Below, piece by piece: positions 43,892 through 55,662 of a stretch of 64,000 nt of DNA. The notes under the pieces were generated by a model. That model searched no databases, had not been told where the DNA came from, and worked only from the letters and a program-made list of their open reading frames with translations. Position numbers and translations under genes: made by a program. Source of the stretch: Rostrohypoxylon terebratum (Eukaryota > Ascomycota > Sordariomycetes > Xylariales > Hypoxylaceae). The stretch's first letter is position 1, and every line of letters begins with the position of its first letter. The stretch spans positions 1 through 64,000 of the forward strand of contig MU385969.1 in assembly GCA_022497145.1 (NCBI GenBank). Direction: 5' to 3'.

Positions 43892-46800
43892 CTACGCTAC
43901 TGCTACGGTAGGAGGGGCACCAACACCAGTAGTGTTAGACCGCCGCTTTGAGCCCTTCGACTTTCCTCCTAATTCCTCTAGCATTTGGACCGTCATTACG
44001 GTGTCACGATGCGTCTTGCCCAACACCTTCTCTTGCGCCTCGCGTGTGGTCTGGAGCAGCTTCTCGGCGCCGCCGAGAAAGCCCTGGAGTTTGTAGTTCA
44101 TAGCTAGCCGGCAAGCCGTCTGTAGCGTAGCAGGGTCGTCGCGCCCGAACAGCCGGACCTGGGCGTCAAATACGCTCTGCATCTCCACACCCGCATCCTT
44201 CACATGGCCCATCTCCTCCATCATCATCGCCACGTTCTGTCGCGTCACAAGCGTCTCCGGGTGGTCGAGTCCTAGCGTGTTCCGCTGGCCCGTGAGTGCT
44301 ACCTCGAATGCTTGCTCCGCCATTTCCAGCTTTCCCTGCTTGCAGTATATCGAAGCTAGGTTCGCGAGGATCTTCAGGAGTTCTGGATTGCCTGGACCCA
44401 GGTGACGCTCGCTGACTTGGGACGCCCGGTGATATAGTGCTACGGCCTTCTCATATTCTTGACGATCATCGTGCGCGAGGGCAAGGTTGAATAGATGACG
44501 GACCGAGTCTATGCTATCCTTCCCGTACGTTTTCTCCGACCAGGCCAACGTGCGTTTGTAAATGCGCACAATCTCTTCTAAGTCAAGGCTGTCCCCGTGC
44601 GCTAATCTAGAGGAGGCAAACTCATTTGCTGCGCGGAGTGCATCTGGGTGGTCTTTCCCGACCCTCTTTTCCAGTTCTCGTAATACCTTTCTCGCGGCTG
44701 CAGCATCTTGATCATCTGATATTCTCTTTGGTCGTTCCAATTGAGATGATTTTACCCGACCGTTGGCTTTTTCGATTGCCGCCTTCGTCTGCTCAAAGAG
44801 TCCATTTCCCTTATTTTTCAACTCTCCTGAAAGGGAGAGACCTCGTTCAAGATGCTCTAGCGCAAGGTCGGGCCTCCTTCTCTCTGTGAGGTACTCGGCG
44901 ATCCTCAATAGTAACGTTGCTAGATATAGCTTGCCTTGTTCCTCAATAGGTTGAAACTCTAGCGCGGCATACGCGGAGGGTAGGAGAGCCTCGAAAGCGC
45001 TCGAGTCCGTATCCACAAACTTTTCATACAAGACTAACAAAGCTTGTAGCTGTACCGGCGACTTTTCTCCGCTTTGGTCGAGCCATGTTTGTATGCACTG
45101 CCTAATGATGGGTGTCACGGTGAAATACACCCGGTTGGTGGAGGGCTCAACCATGCCGTAATCTACCAGCCGTGGAATCTGCTCGAGAACTTCCGACCTC
45201 TCGAAAAAGACACCGGGAATACTTTGCACATCGAGGGTCCCCATGAGTAACAACAGCCGAGAATCCCCTGGGTGGCGTTCCCTTATTATGTCGAAAAGTA
45301 GCCGCCAAGAGCGCATCAAGCTTGATCCCACCCCTTCCGACAACAAGGCCTGGATTTCATTCTTATAAGGCTTCCAGCCGGTGCCGACTTCCTTCTCTCG
45401 AATTTTGCGGTATAAGTAAGCCAGGACCAGCGTACCAGCTGATCCTTCGAGAGTCTTAGAAACCTCGATACTATCTTTACGCTTAGCTTCGTCCGTTGTC
45501 CGTTCGCCGAGAAGGACGTATGAGGCGTCGTCCTCATTGAGCTGGGGAACATCGATGATGAAATGGCCTTTGTTCTTTACCATTTTTCTGGCCAGGAGGT
45601 TCGATCGAGTGGTGATCAGAACTCTAGCGTAGTTGCTGCTAGGGACAAAATCACAGGGAGACATTTCGAGGCCGGGTGATCCTGTGGGATTCAGCAGGCG
45701 CTCATCGTCTAAGCCGTCTAGTATCATGAGCCAATGGCCGCTCACGTCCCTTTTCAAGGTGTTGTGAACTTCTTCTACAACTTCAGCGTCTGTCATTGTT
45801 TCCTTTGCGAGACGAAGAATTTCGGCAATGCATTTGTATGAATGTTGAAATTGTGCGATGCTGGCGGCATTTACCCAGTGGACACGACAGCCGGGATGCT
45901 CTTCAAAGTATTTGTGAGCATATTCCACCGCAACGTGTGTCTTTCTAACAAGTCACACATCAATTAGCCCTAAGATTCCTCATCGGTTAAACCAGAGGTT
46001 CACTTACCCGTTTCCTGAACTACCCAGCAGAACTACATTTACCGTTGATCTGAACTTTTCTGCTATTGTTTCCAATATATTTCCTCGGGGCGCGAAATGC
46101 GATTCTTTCGCAATAGGTGCTGGTAGAGAAGGCATCCGAGACTTGGGACCTATTAATGCAGATTTTATAGACATTTTCTCTGTTAAACTTTGTGTTAGTG
46201 ATCATAACCCAGAGATTTAGCCTCATTGAGTGAGTCTTCTCTTCTTACTCAGATTCCGATTCTCTATCATCTTTTCAGAGCCTTCTACCATTCCTCTAAT
46301 TTGTCTTACAACCGATCTATAGTTGTCATCATTGCTATCTTCAAACTTGTTCATACCGGAGTGGTCTAAGCCGAGGCTCTCGTTTAAGATGCCGTTGAGT
46401 GTTGCTGAAGACTCACTCACGATAAACTCCTGTAACCTTCGTTAGAACCGCTACGAATATTGGTCTCAAGGAAATACGGGGCTTACAGGTGGTGCTCCAG
46501 AAATCATACCCGTAATAGAGCCAACCTTGCTCGCCTTGGATTCGAAGAAGCAAAAAAGCTTTGGTCCATTCTTATTTATGTTGACCTTCCTTGTAAAATC
46601 ATGGACTATCGCTACAAGCATGACATTATCCTGGGCCATTGTTTTCAGGGCACTGTCTTGAATTTGCGTGGTCGATTTGACAATGAGATCATATATTTTA
46701 CCTTGTGTTTGAAGCTCGGATTTGTCGCTAACGCCATGATGAGGAGTTCCCAAGAAGATTATACCAGTCACTGAATCGGCTATGCCAGGATAGTCTTCGT

Positions 46801-47384
46801 GGTGGAATGATGCGGCGGTATAAACCTGGCGAGGTTAGCAAATGATTTCAATCTAGATATGTGAAAATCATTCTAGGATCAACGAAAGAGCCTGGTCTAT
46901 GTCGTGTATACCTGCTGAATAACCAATCCACCAAAACAGTGTCCAATGAATATGATGGGCCGGTGGGGACACTGCGTTCTCACGTCGCAGAGCGCTTTCA
47001 AGAGCTTAGAGGCAACTGCTGGGACGGATTGTTTGATAGCATGGTCTCCAAACCAGTAGGATTCGTAGTTATAGATAATGATACGAGCGTTGGGGACTTT
47101 GTTTGGAAGCATGCCTGTATCCTTCAGCCAATGGCTTTTGGTGCTGGCGTGTACCCACGCATCTTTCGGGTGTACGCCGATGCCATGTACCGCAACAATG
47201 CTACAATTCACGCTGTCAATCTAAGTTTGAATTCATTGGATAATGACTATACACACTCTACATCGGTATCTTCGCCTTCAGCGGGAGTGGCAAGGATCTC
47301 AAGACCTATATCTTGAGGCTGGATCCTCTTCAGCCTAGGGACCGTCGTGGCTGGGATTGGGATGGGTCTCTTGGTACTCATCAT
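43892..47384 (-). CDS. NLR: SesB-type lipase/esterase head, NB-ARC, TPR
   Basis: CDS complement(join(43892..45944,46008..46149,46249..46429,46487..46825,46912..47200,47257..47384)), 1043 aa; five introns of 56-99 nt. Head (44-300): IVAVHGIGVHPKDAW, NYESYWFG, FIGHCFGGLV (C131 at the nucleophile elbow, as in many SesB-like proteins), FLGTPHHG, then FEDSNDDNYRSVV. NB-ARC: P-loop GSSGNGKT (355-362), HWVNAAS, HWLMILDGLDD (Walker B), VLITTRSN. The C-terminal half has tetratricopeptide units (SRLAHGDSLDLEEIVRIYKR, LFNLALAHDDRQEYEKAVAL, LANLASIYCKQGKLEMAEQA). SesB heads occur in fungal NLRs linked to allorecognition (Podospora het-S region partners). Start: two consecutive ATGs at 47384. A strong candidate for a working immune receptor. 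Confidence 0.88.
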
Positions 47385-49877
47385 GAAATTCGTGGTGTAT
47401 CGGTCAAAATATCAATAAACCTGTAAAATACAATGAGGAAATCAAACAAAAAAGGTGATTTTAAAAAGAAAAGTATTGATTTACCAATGATGAATATATT
47501 TTTCTATATTTTTATATCATATAAAACGGAATTCGATCCCATGAGATGCAGCTGATTGTTGGAGAGAATAGGAGGTACATCCTTTGAAAGTACAAGTGCC
47601 CCCAACGATCCCCCCCACAATCCCCCCACGTTTCCCCAGGCCTCGGCGACCTGCCAGCCTGCTTACGGCCCCACCACCCGCGTCTTGGCAATACTCCACC
47701 ACAGCCCGACACCCCGGCACCCCGGCACCCCGGTTCGCCCGGTCCAGGCCTAGACGGAAGACAGCCTCAAAGCCATCTTTTCTTGTCCTTTGACCGAAAT
47801 ACTGCAGAGAAACTTAGGCAGGCAGTGCTGTTGCAACACGACTTGCATCCGACATGTCATATCAACCTAGTGACTTTTGGCCCTCGGGTTATGATACCAC
47901 TTCCGTCATATGTATGCGCTGTTAATGCTGTTTGGCCACAAGTGCAATATAGATATCGTATTAGAATAGGTGTGGCGAATCTCTTGTGCAGAAATTGCCC
48001 CCGACGACAGTCAAACCAATTAGCAAAACCGTGATAGGCATTTTTCGGGCCTTATCCGCCTTCTAAACATTGGTTTCGGCGCTTAATCGTGTACGACGAG
48101 TTGGGGGAAATTTGAGACAGCACACATGCGTTATTCATCCGGCCTTATTAGTATCCCTTTAAAATGCAAAATCTCCGCCATGTCTAGATAAGCATAGCCA
48201 ACCTCTCGTGCAGATGTCGGTCCCGAATGGCAGCCATAAAACTTGTGTGACCGCGCCGCTGACGGCAGTCATATACCGAATTAGAGAAAGTCCGGCTACG
48301 TGTCCGACGCCTTAGGGATTCCAGGGATTCCATTCCTCCAACAGCCTCATCTAACGTCAAAATTACTTCAAGCTCTAGTCTTATTTTCTTCTCATGGGAA
48401 GTAATGTAGGCGATCCATATAACGCCATACCATATTCTAACCTAGTACTTGAGCTTGGAATTTGTAACATATGTGAGAATATCCGCGATGTTAAGTTCGG
48501 TACCTGGGAAGCCATTTCTGGTCATCCGGTTCGATGCCAAGCATCTACGTGGATGCCTAGGGGCTAAGAATACGATAAGCCGAAGTTGCAAAATTTAATA
48601 TAATATTTACCTACATGCTCGAATATTAGGTGGCTGAAAAATACGCCCCATCCGACATGGAACATCCAGGCTGTCTAGAGAGGGACACCTGCATGGTCGC
48701 GAGTTTTTCAATCATGTAATATAGGTAACCATAGTATTCATAGACTATCTGAGCTAGTATCAGACGACCTCCTAACCGACTAAGGCTAGTCGAGCGGATA
48801 CCTTCTCTTCAGTACAATTTTTTATATAAGCTTAAGTACCTTTTAAACCTCCCATGCTCAATTTCTAGGTAGGTTAAGGCTTGCTGTTGCCTTTTAATAA
48901 TTAGGTATTTATAAATCAATGCTAGGTATATTTAGTATCGTTGCTAATACATAAAAGGGTGATATAAGTAAGTAGATTTTCATTTCTTAAGTTTTAAGTT
49001 AAAATTAAAAGCTGTAAGGTTATCATTACTAATTATGGTATAGGCGACAGCGAGATTAGATAGGTAGTGATACTGTGTATATAAGGGGCATTGTCTAAGC
49101 GGTACTTAGATCTATTAGAAAGTTGTACCGAAAACAAGGTACCCATTAGACTAGCCCCGATGTCGTATAGCATTGGGGGCTCTGTTCCGTCTGGTTGTAC
49201 GTCCCGATGATTACGCGAAGTAAGTAGGTTCTAATCCTGCTGTGGGTTATAACCAACGGTTCGACTTTTAGATTTTCTTACCCGCCGGGCGTTAGAGGGT
49301 GGTTTTGAGACGTAGGAAGAAGGCGGGTTTGGAGTAGGGGTTTTCCTGGTCCAAGATCGGCTAACCGACGTTATCGACGCACCTGGTTAGAGTATTACGT
49401 AGAGAACAAGCGTGATATATACAAAGTTTTCTTTGTTAAACAAAACTCTAGCTCTGTTTTTAGTACCTAGGAGTACTCTAAACGTCCCCATACGCCATAA
49501 ATACGCCGATATATATATAATTCTACTTAGAATAATATCACATCCCTCGGATGTAAACGATCTTATCATCATCATTATATCTCAATTTTCGACGCTACAT
49601 AATAATAGGAACAATGAGGCTTTCCACCGACCTCGCCAAATACAACTAACCCGAAACTATAACCGTAAGCAAAGCAGCAACACGATTTTGTTAAAAAAAA
49701 ATACATGATTATCCGAATTCCGAGCCCCTTATTTCGCTCAAATTGAAGTCAGCGGTACTAAAAATGTACGATAAATCAGCCAAAGCCAGGACACTAATGC
49801 CCATACTCAGTGCCTCGAATCGCTGATCAGTAGCAGAGCTTGTAAGTATTGATGTTTAGTGATGGCTCGAGAGATCC
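47385..49877. other. 2.5-kb gene-poor region
   Basis: No gene can be supported. Short frames at 47512-48034 share C-rich low-complexity DNA (CCCCGGCACCCC repeats near 47710-47730) and lack motifs. 49440-49570 is a second copy of the dispersed repeat seen near 190-325. The remainder is anonymous, with AT-rich stretches at 48840-49030. Confidence 0.45.
49440..49570. repeat. Dispersed repeat, second copy
   Basis: Shares ordered blocks with about 190-325: 'actctagctct', a TACTNTAAAC block, 'catacgc', 'cgatatatata', 'ATATCA/ATCATCATC' tail. Identity is partial, suggesting an old relic mutated by point changes. Confidence 0.55.
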
Positions 49878-50849
49878 TTAACTACAAGAGAGGCGACGCA
49901 GCACGAACGCGAGTGAGATGCACAATTGGAGGGCAACAGACAAGCCGACAGTGATCCATTGAAACGTCTGGAACGCGGTATTCTGTGTGACAAATATGCC
50001 GTCTTGAATGGTTCCAGTGTCGTCCTGGGACGGAAAGATTAACGCCATGGACGCTTTGACAGTTGTAGTCGCCATAATGAAGCCAATGGTGAGGCCGTAG
50101 GAGTTCAACAGCGCGGTAATAGCAAAGATGGCTCTGTACGTCCTGCTGTGGTTCGAAGAGGCGAGAAGAATCCAAAAAAAGATAATGCTTAGAATGTAGA
50201 TAACAAGGAAGCTGATAGGCAGGCTACCTGGGAACGCATTGCGTCGCAGCTGCTCCGCTACGGGAAGGATCTTGCCGAGTGGTTCTTCAATGGCGGACAT
50301 ATTAGTAGACGGGTTTTTGTCTCTGATTTCTGCCATGAACTGTGATACCAAGAGCTCGTCATCATCATATTGGATATTCTGGACGCAAGTCGTGTTGGTG
50401 GTGTTGGAATAGACATCAGAGACAATGGCATCCGTCGAGACACAGGTACCTTGATGATAAACCAATATTAGTGTGCGAGTTGCAAGAAGGCGTGATGGCC
50501 TGGCAGAAGGCTCACCAAAATATCCAACTTGGACTTGTACAGGGGTCGTATCATTGCTGTGAACTTGGATTATGTACAACGAATTGGTGAAGAGGCAGCC
50601 CAAAGCAATAAAGACTAACTGAGTTAGCTAGGTGATGGTCAAACTACCATGGAAGAAGGGGTTCTTACAACCGAGACCCGCAACGGCAAACCACAGCACG
50701 ATTGATAGAACAACTATGAACACCATGTATTTTGGCTTCTGAGATTTCGGCTCCTCAGATTTCGGCTTCTCAGATTTCGGCTTCTGGCCTTTGCTAGGTC
50801 CATTGGCGGTTCCCTTGTTTGCTGGCTTAGGTGTGCTTTTCGAGGCCAT
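49878..50849 (-). CDS. Fig1-like four-helix membrane protein
   Basis: CDS complement(join(49878..50449,50516..50614,50669..50849)), 283 aa. Introns of 54 and 66 nt; the second removes a non-family stretch and joins GYFG to TCVST. An N-terminal Lys/Ser-Pro tail (KPKSEKPKSEEPKSQKPK) precedes TM1 MVFIVVLSIVLWFAVAGLG. A Cys-containing luminal loop has ALGCLFTNSLYIIQ, VQVGYFGTCVST and CVQNIQYDDD. Three further helices follow: SFLVIYILSIIFFWILL, AIFAITALLNSYGL, and the final WITVGLSVALQLCISLAFVL. This matches the Fig1 family (calcium influx and membrane fusion during mating) in topology and the GYxGxC-type loop motif. The NHSN-type glycosylation sites fit an external loop. Confidence 0.65.
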
Positions 50850-52435
50850 GTTTGAATGTGGAAGTAGTAAACTCTACGGAAAAGTTGAAAGGGAGCCTAA
50901 AATGGGGCAAGAAAACGATTGACACAATTACGAGAGAAGTATGTTAACGAACAGACGACGTATGTATCCATACAACCTGGGTACGGTCTAAGTTGACACT
51001 TGTTTGTGACGGCCTCACATTTATAACTATTCGTCGCTCTGAGACTACAACTCCTCCCATCGGACTTGCACACATATCCTAAGACAACCTGATACGAATT
51101 CATATTCATGCTCCCATTGCACAACAGGAAGTTAACCGCTCTAGGCTGGGTTGTAGAATGGTTGGTTGGTTGGTATATTCAACGCCGGGGCAAAGGGGAG
51201 TGACTATCCCTCGCAGGGCTCTCGAGGGGTATGCGGCATGTAGAGTTATTTTCTAATTTTAAGTTTAATTTATAAAAGATTTTGGAAAAAAAACATTTTA
51301 TATATTAAATCTTTTGGGGGCTTTTTTTGGAAATATCTATTTTATCGGTATTACGGCTCTTTATGTTGACCTTTCTGTAGGTTGAGTAGTTCGAGCTCTT
51401 GATTACACTACTATTAAGGTGTATGTCTCAAGCCGCGTTCTGGGCGCTGGGGGCGCTATCGAGCCGTCAGGTAAAAGAGAGAGTATTATAATTAAAATAT
51501 GCAAAGTCTTTAGGTGATACCAAGAGTCTAGAGTCTTTAGCTCGGGGGGCTGGGCCTAAAGGTTGGCCATTTCTGCTTAATATTAGGTACCTGGATCTTC
51601 CTGAAGAATAACATGTGATTGGGGGCTTTAGCTCTCCCGTACGAGCATTTTAGTTTCGCTCTGGGATAGTTGAAATTCTTGTGGTACCAGGAGACATATC
51701 CGTGACTTAACCTGCTAGCCAGGAGGTGATGCAACACCTACTTAGGCAGTTTCAGTTCCTCGGCCCAGGTCGTAAAATGGGCATGTATGCATTGGATGAT
51801 TTTTTTGTTGGAGACTAGGAGCGAATGTCATGTTTAAGTGTATGCATGTCGATTTCAGCTATGTAAATTAAAACGATCACGATCCGTAATTAATAATTGC
51901 ACTGCAGCCTTGTAAACATTGCAACGTTACTCTTGGCAGGATTAGAGCCTCGAATAATGGTGCTTTCTAAAGGGAACTGATAATGCAGTTCAATAGCTTT
52001 TTTTTGGGGGGGGGGGGGGGGAGGGCATGAGAAACCCTACACCAGTAAACGGCCTTTTGATCTAAGCCACCCGATACCTCGCATAAATCTAGAGTGCCTT
52101 CATATCCAGCTAATCTAGCATCATAAATGGCGTGCTTGAGATCCCTAACCCTACCCTAACCCTAAGAGATTTCGAATGGTTGATATGATCAACTCTGTTG
52201 TGTATGTCTATTGTCTATGAGGGGGCGCGCTTAATAGAACAGTCGTGTTTGAGGATCCAATAAATACCAGAGCTTCTATATTGAGTGTAGGCACCGTGTA
52301 TCTGGTTAGTGCGGATTATCCAGTCCACACCTCGAATCTAGAGTTCCTAAGTTTGTGTATAACATGACGAAAGAAGGTAAGGAAATGGTAGAGTTGGTAA
52401 GTATCTGAAAGTACAATGAAACACCTTCCCCTCAA
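50850..52435. other. Gene-poor region with homopolymer and telomere-like tract
   Basis: No gene supported. A T8-G16 homopolymer junction lies at 51998-52021, CCCTAA-like repeats at 52144-52168, and an AT-rich stretch at 51240-51330. A Cys-rich open frame at 50897-51121 has no ATG at a convincing position. Confidence 0.45.
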
Positions 52436-53552
52436 TTAGCTTTGTCGGTGCCTCATCTTCCATACAGTCCTCGATTTGGGACTATTCACGGTACTCTCTT
52501 CTCGATACTGCGGGATCTTTCTCGACTTGATCATCTTCAAGATCTCCCTAAGGACTGATCTGTAGTTGTCATCGTTGGACCCTTGGAATTTGTTCATTTG
52601 AAAATGATCTAAAGGTAAGGGCTCTTTCCCGTGCCCGTCCAATGTGCCAGACATCTGCCCTACGACAAATTCCTACATCCAGGTATGACGAATTAGAAAA
52701 TACGCCAAAAGTATAGATTCAACCAAAACCGAAACATTACTAACCAATGGATGACTATCAAGTCCCACAAGGCGCCCAACACGACTCGCTTTCTGCTCAT
52801 AGAAGCAGCATAATTTCGGTGCGTCCTCCCGTCGGAGTTCAACAATCCGCGTGAAATTGTGTACTGTGTTCACGAGGATTTCATTATCTTGGGCAATGGT
52901 TTCTATAAGGCCGCATTCGACGTGCACGTTGGCCTCCATAACAGCTTTATATATCTGGCCTTGGGTCCCGAATGAACAGTTGTCGGGGATGCCGTGATGA
53001 GGCGTACCAAGGAAGATCATTCCCACAATGGAATCAGCTATGCTTGGGTAGTCTTGGTGATGCATCCTAGCTCTGTTGTACACCTCCTGGGCGACAAGGC
53101 CACCAAAACAATGTCCTATGAGAAGGATTGGGCGGTTCGGGCAGTCCCCTCTTCCATCGACAAGAGAATTTAACAATTTGATAGAAACACCACTAAGCGA
53201 CTGCTTGATGGCATGTTCGCCGAACCAGTGTGATGCGTAATTATAGGTCATGATGCGTGCTTGAGGGAGCGCTGCCGGTAGCATCGTTGCGTGAGTGAGC
53301 CAATTAACTTTACTTTCTCGATCATTCCAGGTATTTTCAGGCTTAGCGCCCATCCCATGGATGGCTATGATACTATCAACGTATCGGTCAGTTGTCTCGT
53401 CGATCTCAACGGACTCTTAACGCTTACTCGACATCGGGATTGTCGGGTTGAACTAGAATTTTCAACCCAATCTGCTCCGACCTGATAGTCCAGGCACCCT
53501 TGCCCTCTATTGCCTTTCTGGTAGCAGCCGGCGTGGGTTGAATAGCGCTCAT
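52436..53552 (-). CDS. Stand-alone SesB-like lipase/esterase, paralogue of the NLR head
   Basis: CDS complement(join(52436..52672,52745..53372,53428..53552)), 329 aa; introns of 55 and 72 nt. It starts MSAIQPTPAATRK, then IIAIHGMGAKPENTWND, MLPAALPQARIMTYNYASHW, LIGHCFGGLV (C130 at the nucleophile position), FLGTPHHGIPD, FYEQKASRVGRLVG and FQGSNDDNYRSVLREI. The same motif order occurs in the first 300 residues of the 1043-aa NLR at 43892-47384, but the protein ends before any NB-ARC. A truncated duplicate of that gene or a classical two-domain-less SesB are both possible. Cytosolic alpha/beta hydrolase of unknown substrate; family members act in allorecognition-linked cell death. Confidence 0.85.
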
Positions 53553-53986
53553 AGTTTTTGCGATTGGGAGGGTTTGACCCCGGGATATCGAACAAAAAGG
53601 AGTGGTGGTGAGATGAGGGAAAATGGAAACATTGTACAATCTCAGTGTGGCCTTGTTAAAGCTAGCATCCTGCCCAGATATACACTGGTGCAGTGCCAGT
53701 AAGGCTCTCATCAATGCACTTCGCCCCCTCCCATGCAGTCGCAGAAACGGCATTCACCGAAAAAGGGACATGGGTCAGATGCTAGGGTGCTCACGTTCCA
53801 TATCCCCAAGTAGATGGTATGTTTTTATAGGACATGTATTGATTAGGTACTCTTGAATACGAGATTTCTTAAAAGGTACCCAGATTCCGAACGTTACACG
53901 AGGGATCAACGAGGACGGCAAACCGCCAAATCACTTCGATCTTCCAAAAACAAAACAATACCATTACCTAGTAGCGTTCAGACTAT
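53553..53986. other. Intergenic flanking a solo LTR
   Basis: Promoter side of the SesB paralogue. No gene. Confidence 0.35.
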
Positions 53987-54406
53987 TGTCACAGCCATAC
54001 CGGATAGGTAGTCACATTACGAGATCCACCCCAACATCAGACCAATCACGGTTAAAATCCGGACTTTGGGATCTGCCGGATCTGTTGGATCTGTTCAGTC
54101 TATGACAACAGATCCATCAGAACAACCAGATCCTAAGATGTGTCGGCAGATCACGATGGCTTCATACACAAGAAGGAGAGAGGAAGGATATCTATATAAT
54201 CACAGCATTTTCCATGTATCTAGTCACTCACTTTAGTTCTTTAGTTATCAATCTAAGTCTATTCACTACGAGTAGGGAGAGGACTCCAAGCCTCTCTGAC
54301 GAACATACTTGATTGATTACACTTGACCTCTACAACTACTGTTACCTTAAAATCAAGACCCCCTTATGAAGCTATGCTTACTAAGCCTAAGTATAGGTTC
54401 GTCACA
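53987..54406. mobile_element. Solo LTR with ACTAT target-site duplication
   Basis: 420 bp, starting TGTCACAGCC and ending GGTTCGTCACA. ACTAT is at 53982-53986 and again at 54407-54411. The 3' 170 bp are almost identical to the solo LTR ending at 17404, including 'tctaagtctattcactacgagtaggg'. A TATA-like 'tatctatataatc' at about 54189 and the closing 'gttaccttaaaatcaagacc' fit U3/R structure. No coding domain remains, as expected after LTR-LTR recombination. Confidence 0.9.
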
Positions 54407-54411
54407 ACTAT

Positions 54412-55662
54412 GTAAGGCTGACACTATTTTTACCATATAGGTAATTTATCCTGTAAAGTCTTAAACTATGAGGCATTCGGCAATGATAAGCGCCATAGTT
54501 ATGCATAGGGAGTCAGGTATGATTGGGCTGATAGGAGTAATCTCAACTCCTAGATCACGATCCAGTAGCCAAATAACAGCATGGGCAACGGGTTGAAGAT
54601 AAGACTCGAAAAACACTATATGACAAAAAGATTAATGGTAAAATATGCTATCAATTGGGGTAGAAAAGACATTCACATCACTATTTGAGCAGTTTAGAGG
54701 AGCTTAAACCTGTCGTACATGAGCTAGAATTCAAGTTCACGTCGATTATTGATTATTTGAACCATTCCACAGGTAGGAGTTAGGGTTAGGGTTGGAGTCT
54801 CAAGTAAACCCTAACCCTAACCTCCTATCTAGCTTTAACCCAAGGTGTGTACTACCTACTCACGAAGCCATATAGCCATCATCGATGGCTTGTAATTCTG
54901 GTGCTTGCGGACAACAATTCGTGTGTGTGAAAACCAGTAGTATCCTCTCTCTGCGCTGGAGTTATCGCGGTTTTCATACTTCACGAGATCACTCTGCCCC
55001 CATGGGGGGGTTTTGATCCTCTGCTGAGAGCTTTGTTTCAACTTTGTATTCATCAAACATCATGTCTCGGGTATGGCAGCAAGCAGATTGTCTACGACTA
55101 CAAATTGTGTCACAACAAGATTCCAAAAGGTATATTAGGTACCTACCATGGTGCTCAGCTATATATATATAATTTGACAAACACAAGGTCCTCTTGCTGA
55201 TAGAAGTAGCTGACTCTGACATGAAATGAAATGCAATTCGTAGTATGATTTTGACTATCATGCCATAAACCCATAAAAGATCCTGTATGGGATGATATAA
55301 GTAAGTCCACTTACCTTCCTAAGTATGAAAATAACTCGAAGATAATACCGCACATCTCTCTGTCTCTTGGTTTATTCATACCTCTGACTGGGGCACATCT
55401 GTCTAATCTTGACCCCCTTTTGAGGAGTTACATGTCTATTATTTCAGAAAATACTATAATGTCATAGAACTCAACCTCCCCAACATGGAATACATTTCAT
55501 GCTTTTTAGGTACTTAGGTATTGTTTAATTAACATTTTCCAGCAGGTCAATTCTACTAGATAGTAACAATTGCACTTCCAACACCAAATAATCAACCCAT
55601 TCGGATCTAACACCCCGTCGGGTTAAAAAGAGGGTCTCGAGCCAACAGTCCTATCAAATACC
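54412..55662. other. Intergenic with inverted TTAGGG repeats
   Basis: No gene supported. Contains the head-to-head telomere-like inverted repeat at 54771-54831. Confidence 0.45.
54771..54831. repeat. Inverted telomere-like (TTAGGG) repeat
   Basis: Left arm about AGGTAGGAGTTAGGGTTAGG (54771-54795); right arm is its near reverse complement (AACCCTAACCCTAACCTCCT, 54807-54831), with a short spacer. It can fold as a hairpin or mark an old fusion or capture of telomeric repeats. Confidence 0.7.

Noticed and set aside
47512..48034. Overlapping frames in C-rich DNA
   Set aside because: Low-complexity CCCCGGCAC repeats generate open frames on both strands; none carries a family motif.
48100..49400. 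tRNA or other RNA gene
   Set aside because: No cloverleaf could be folded by eye around the GGTTC-like strings near 49230-49260.
50897..51124. Cys-rich open frame resembling a small secreted protein
   Set aside because: It opens on TTG, has no signal peptide at its start and no clear upstream exon; the Cys spacing may be chance.
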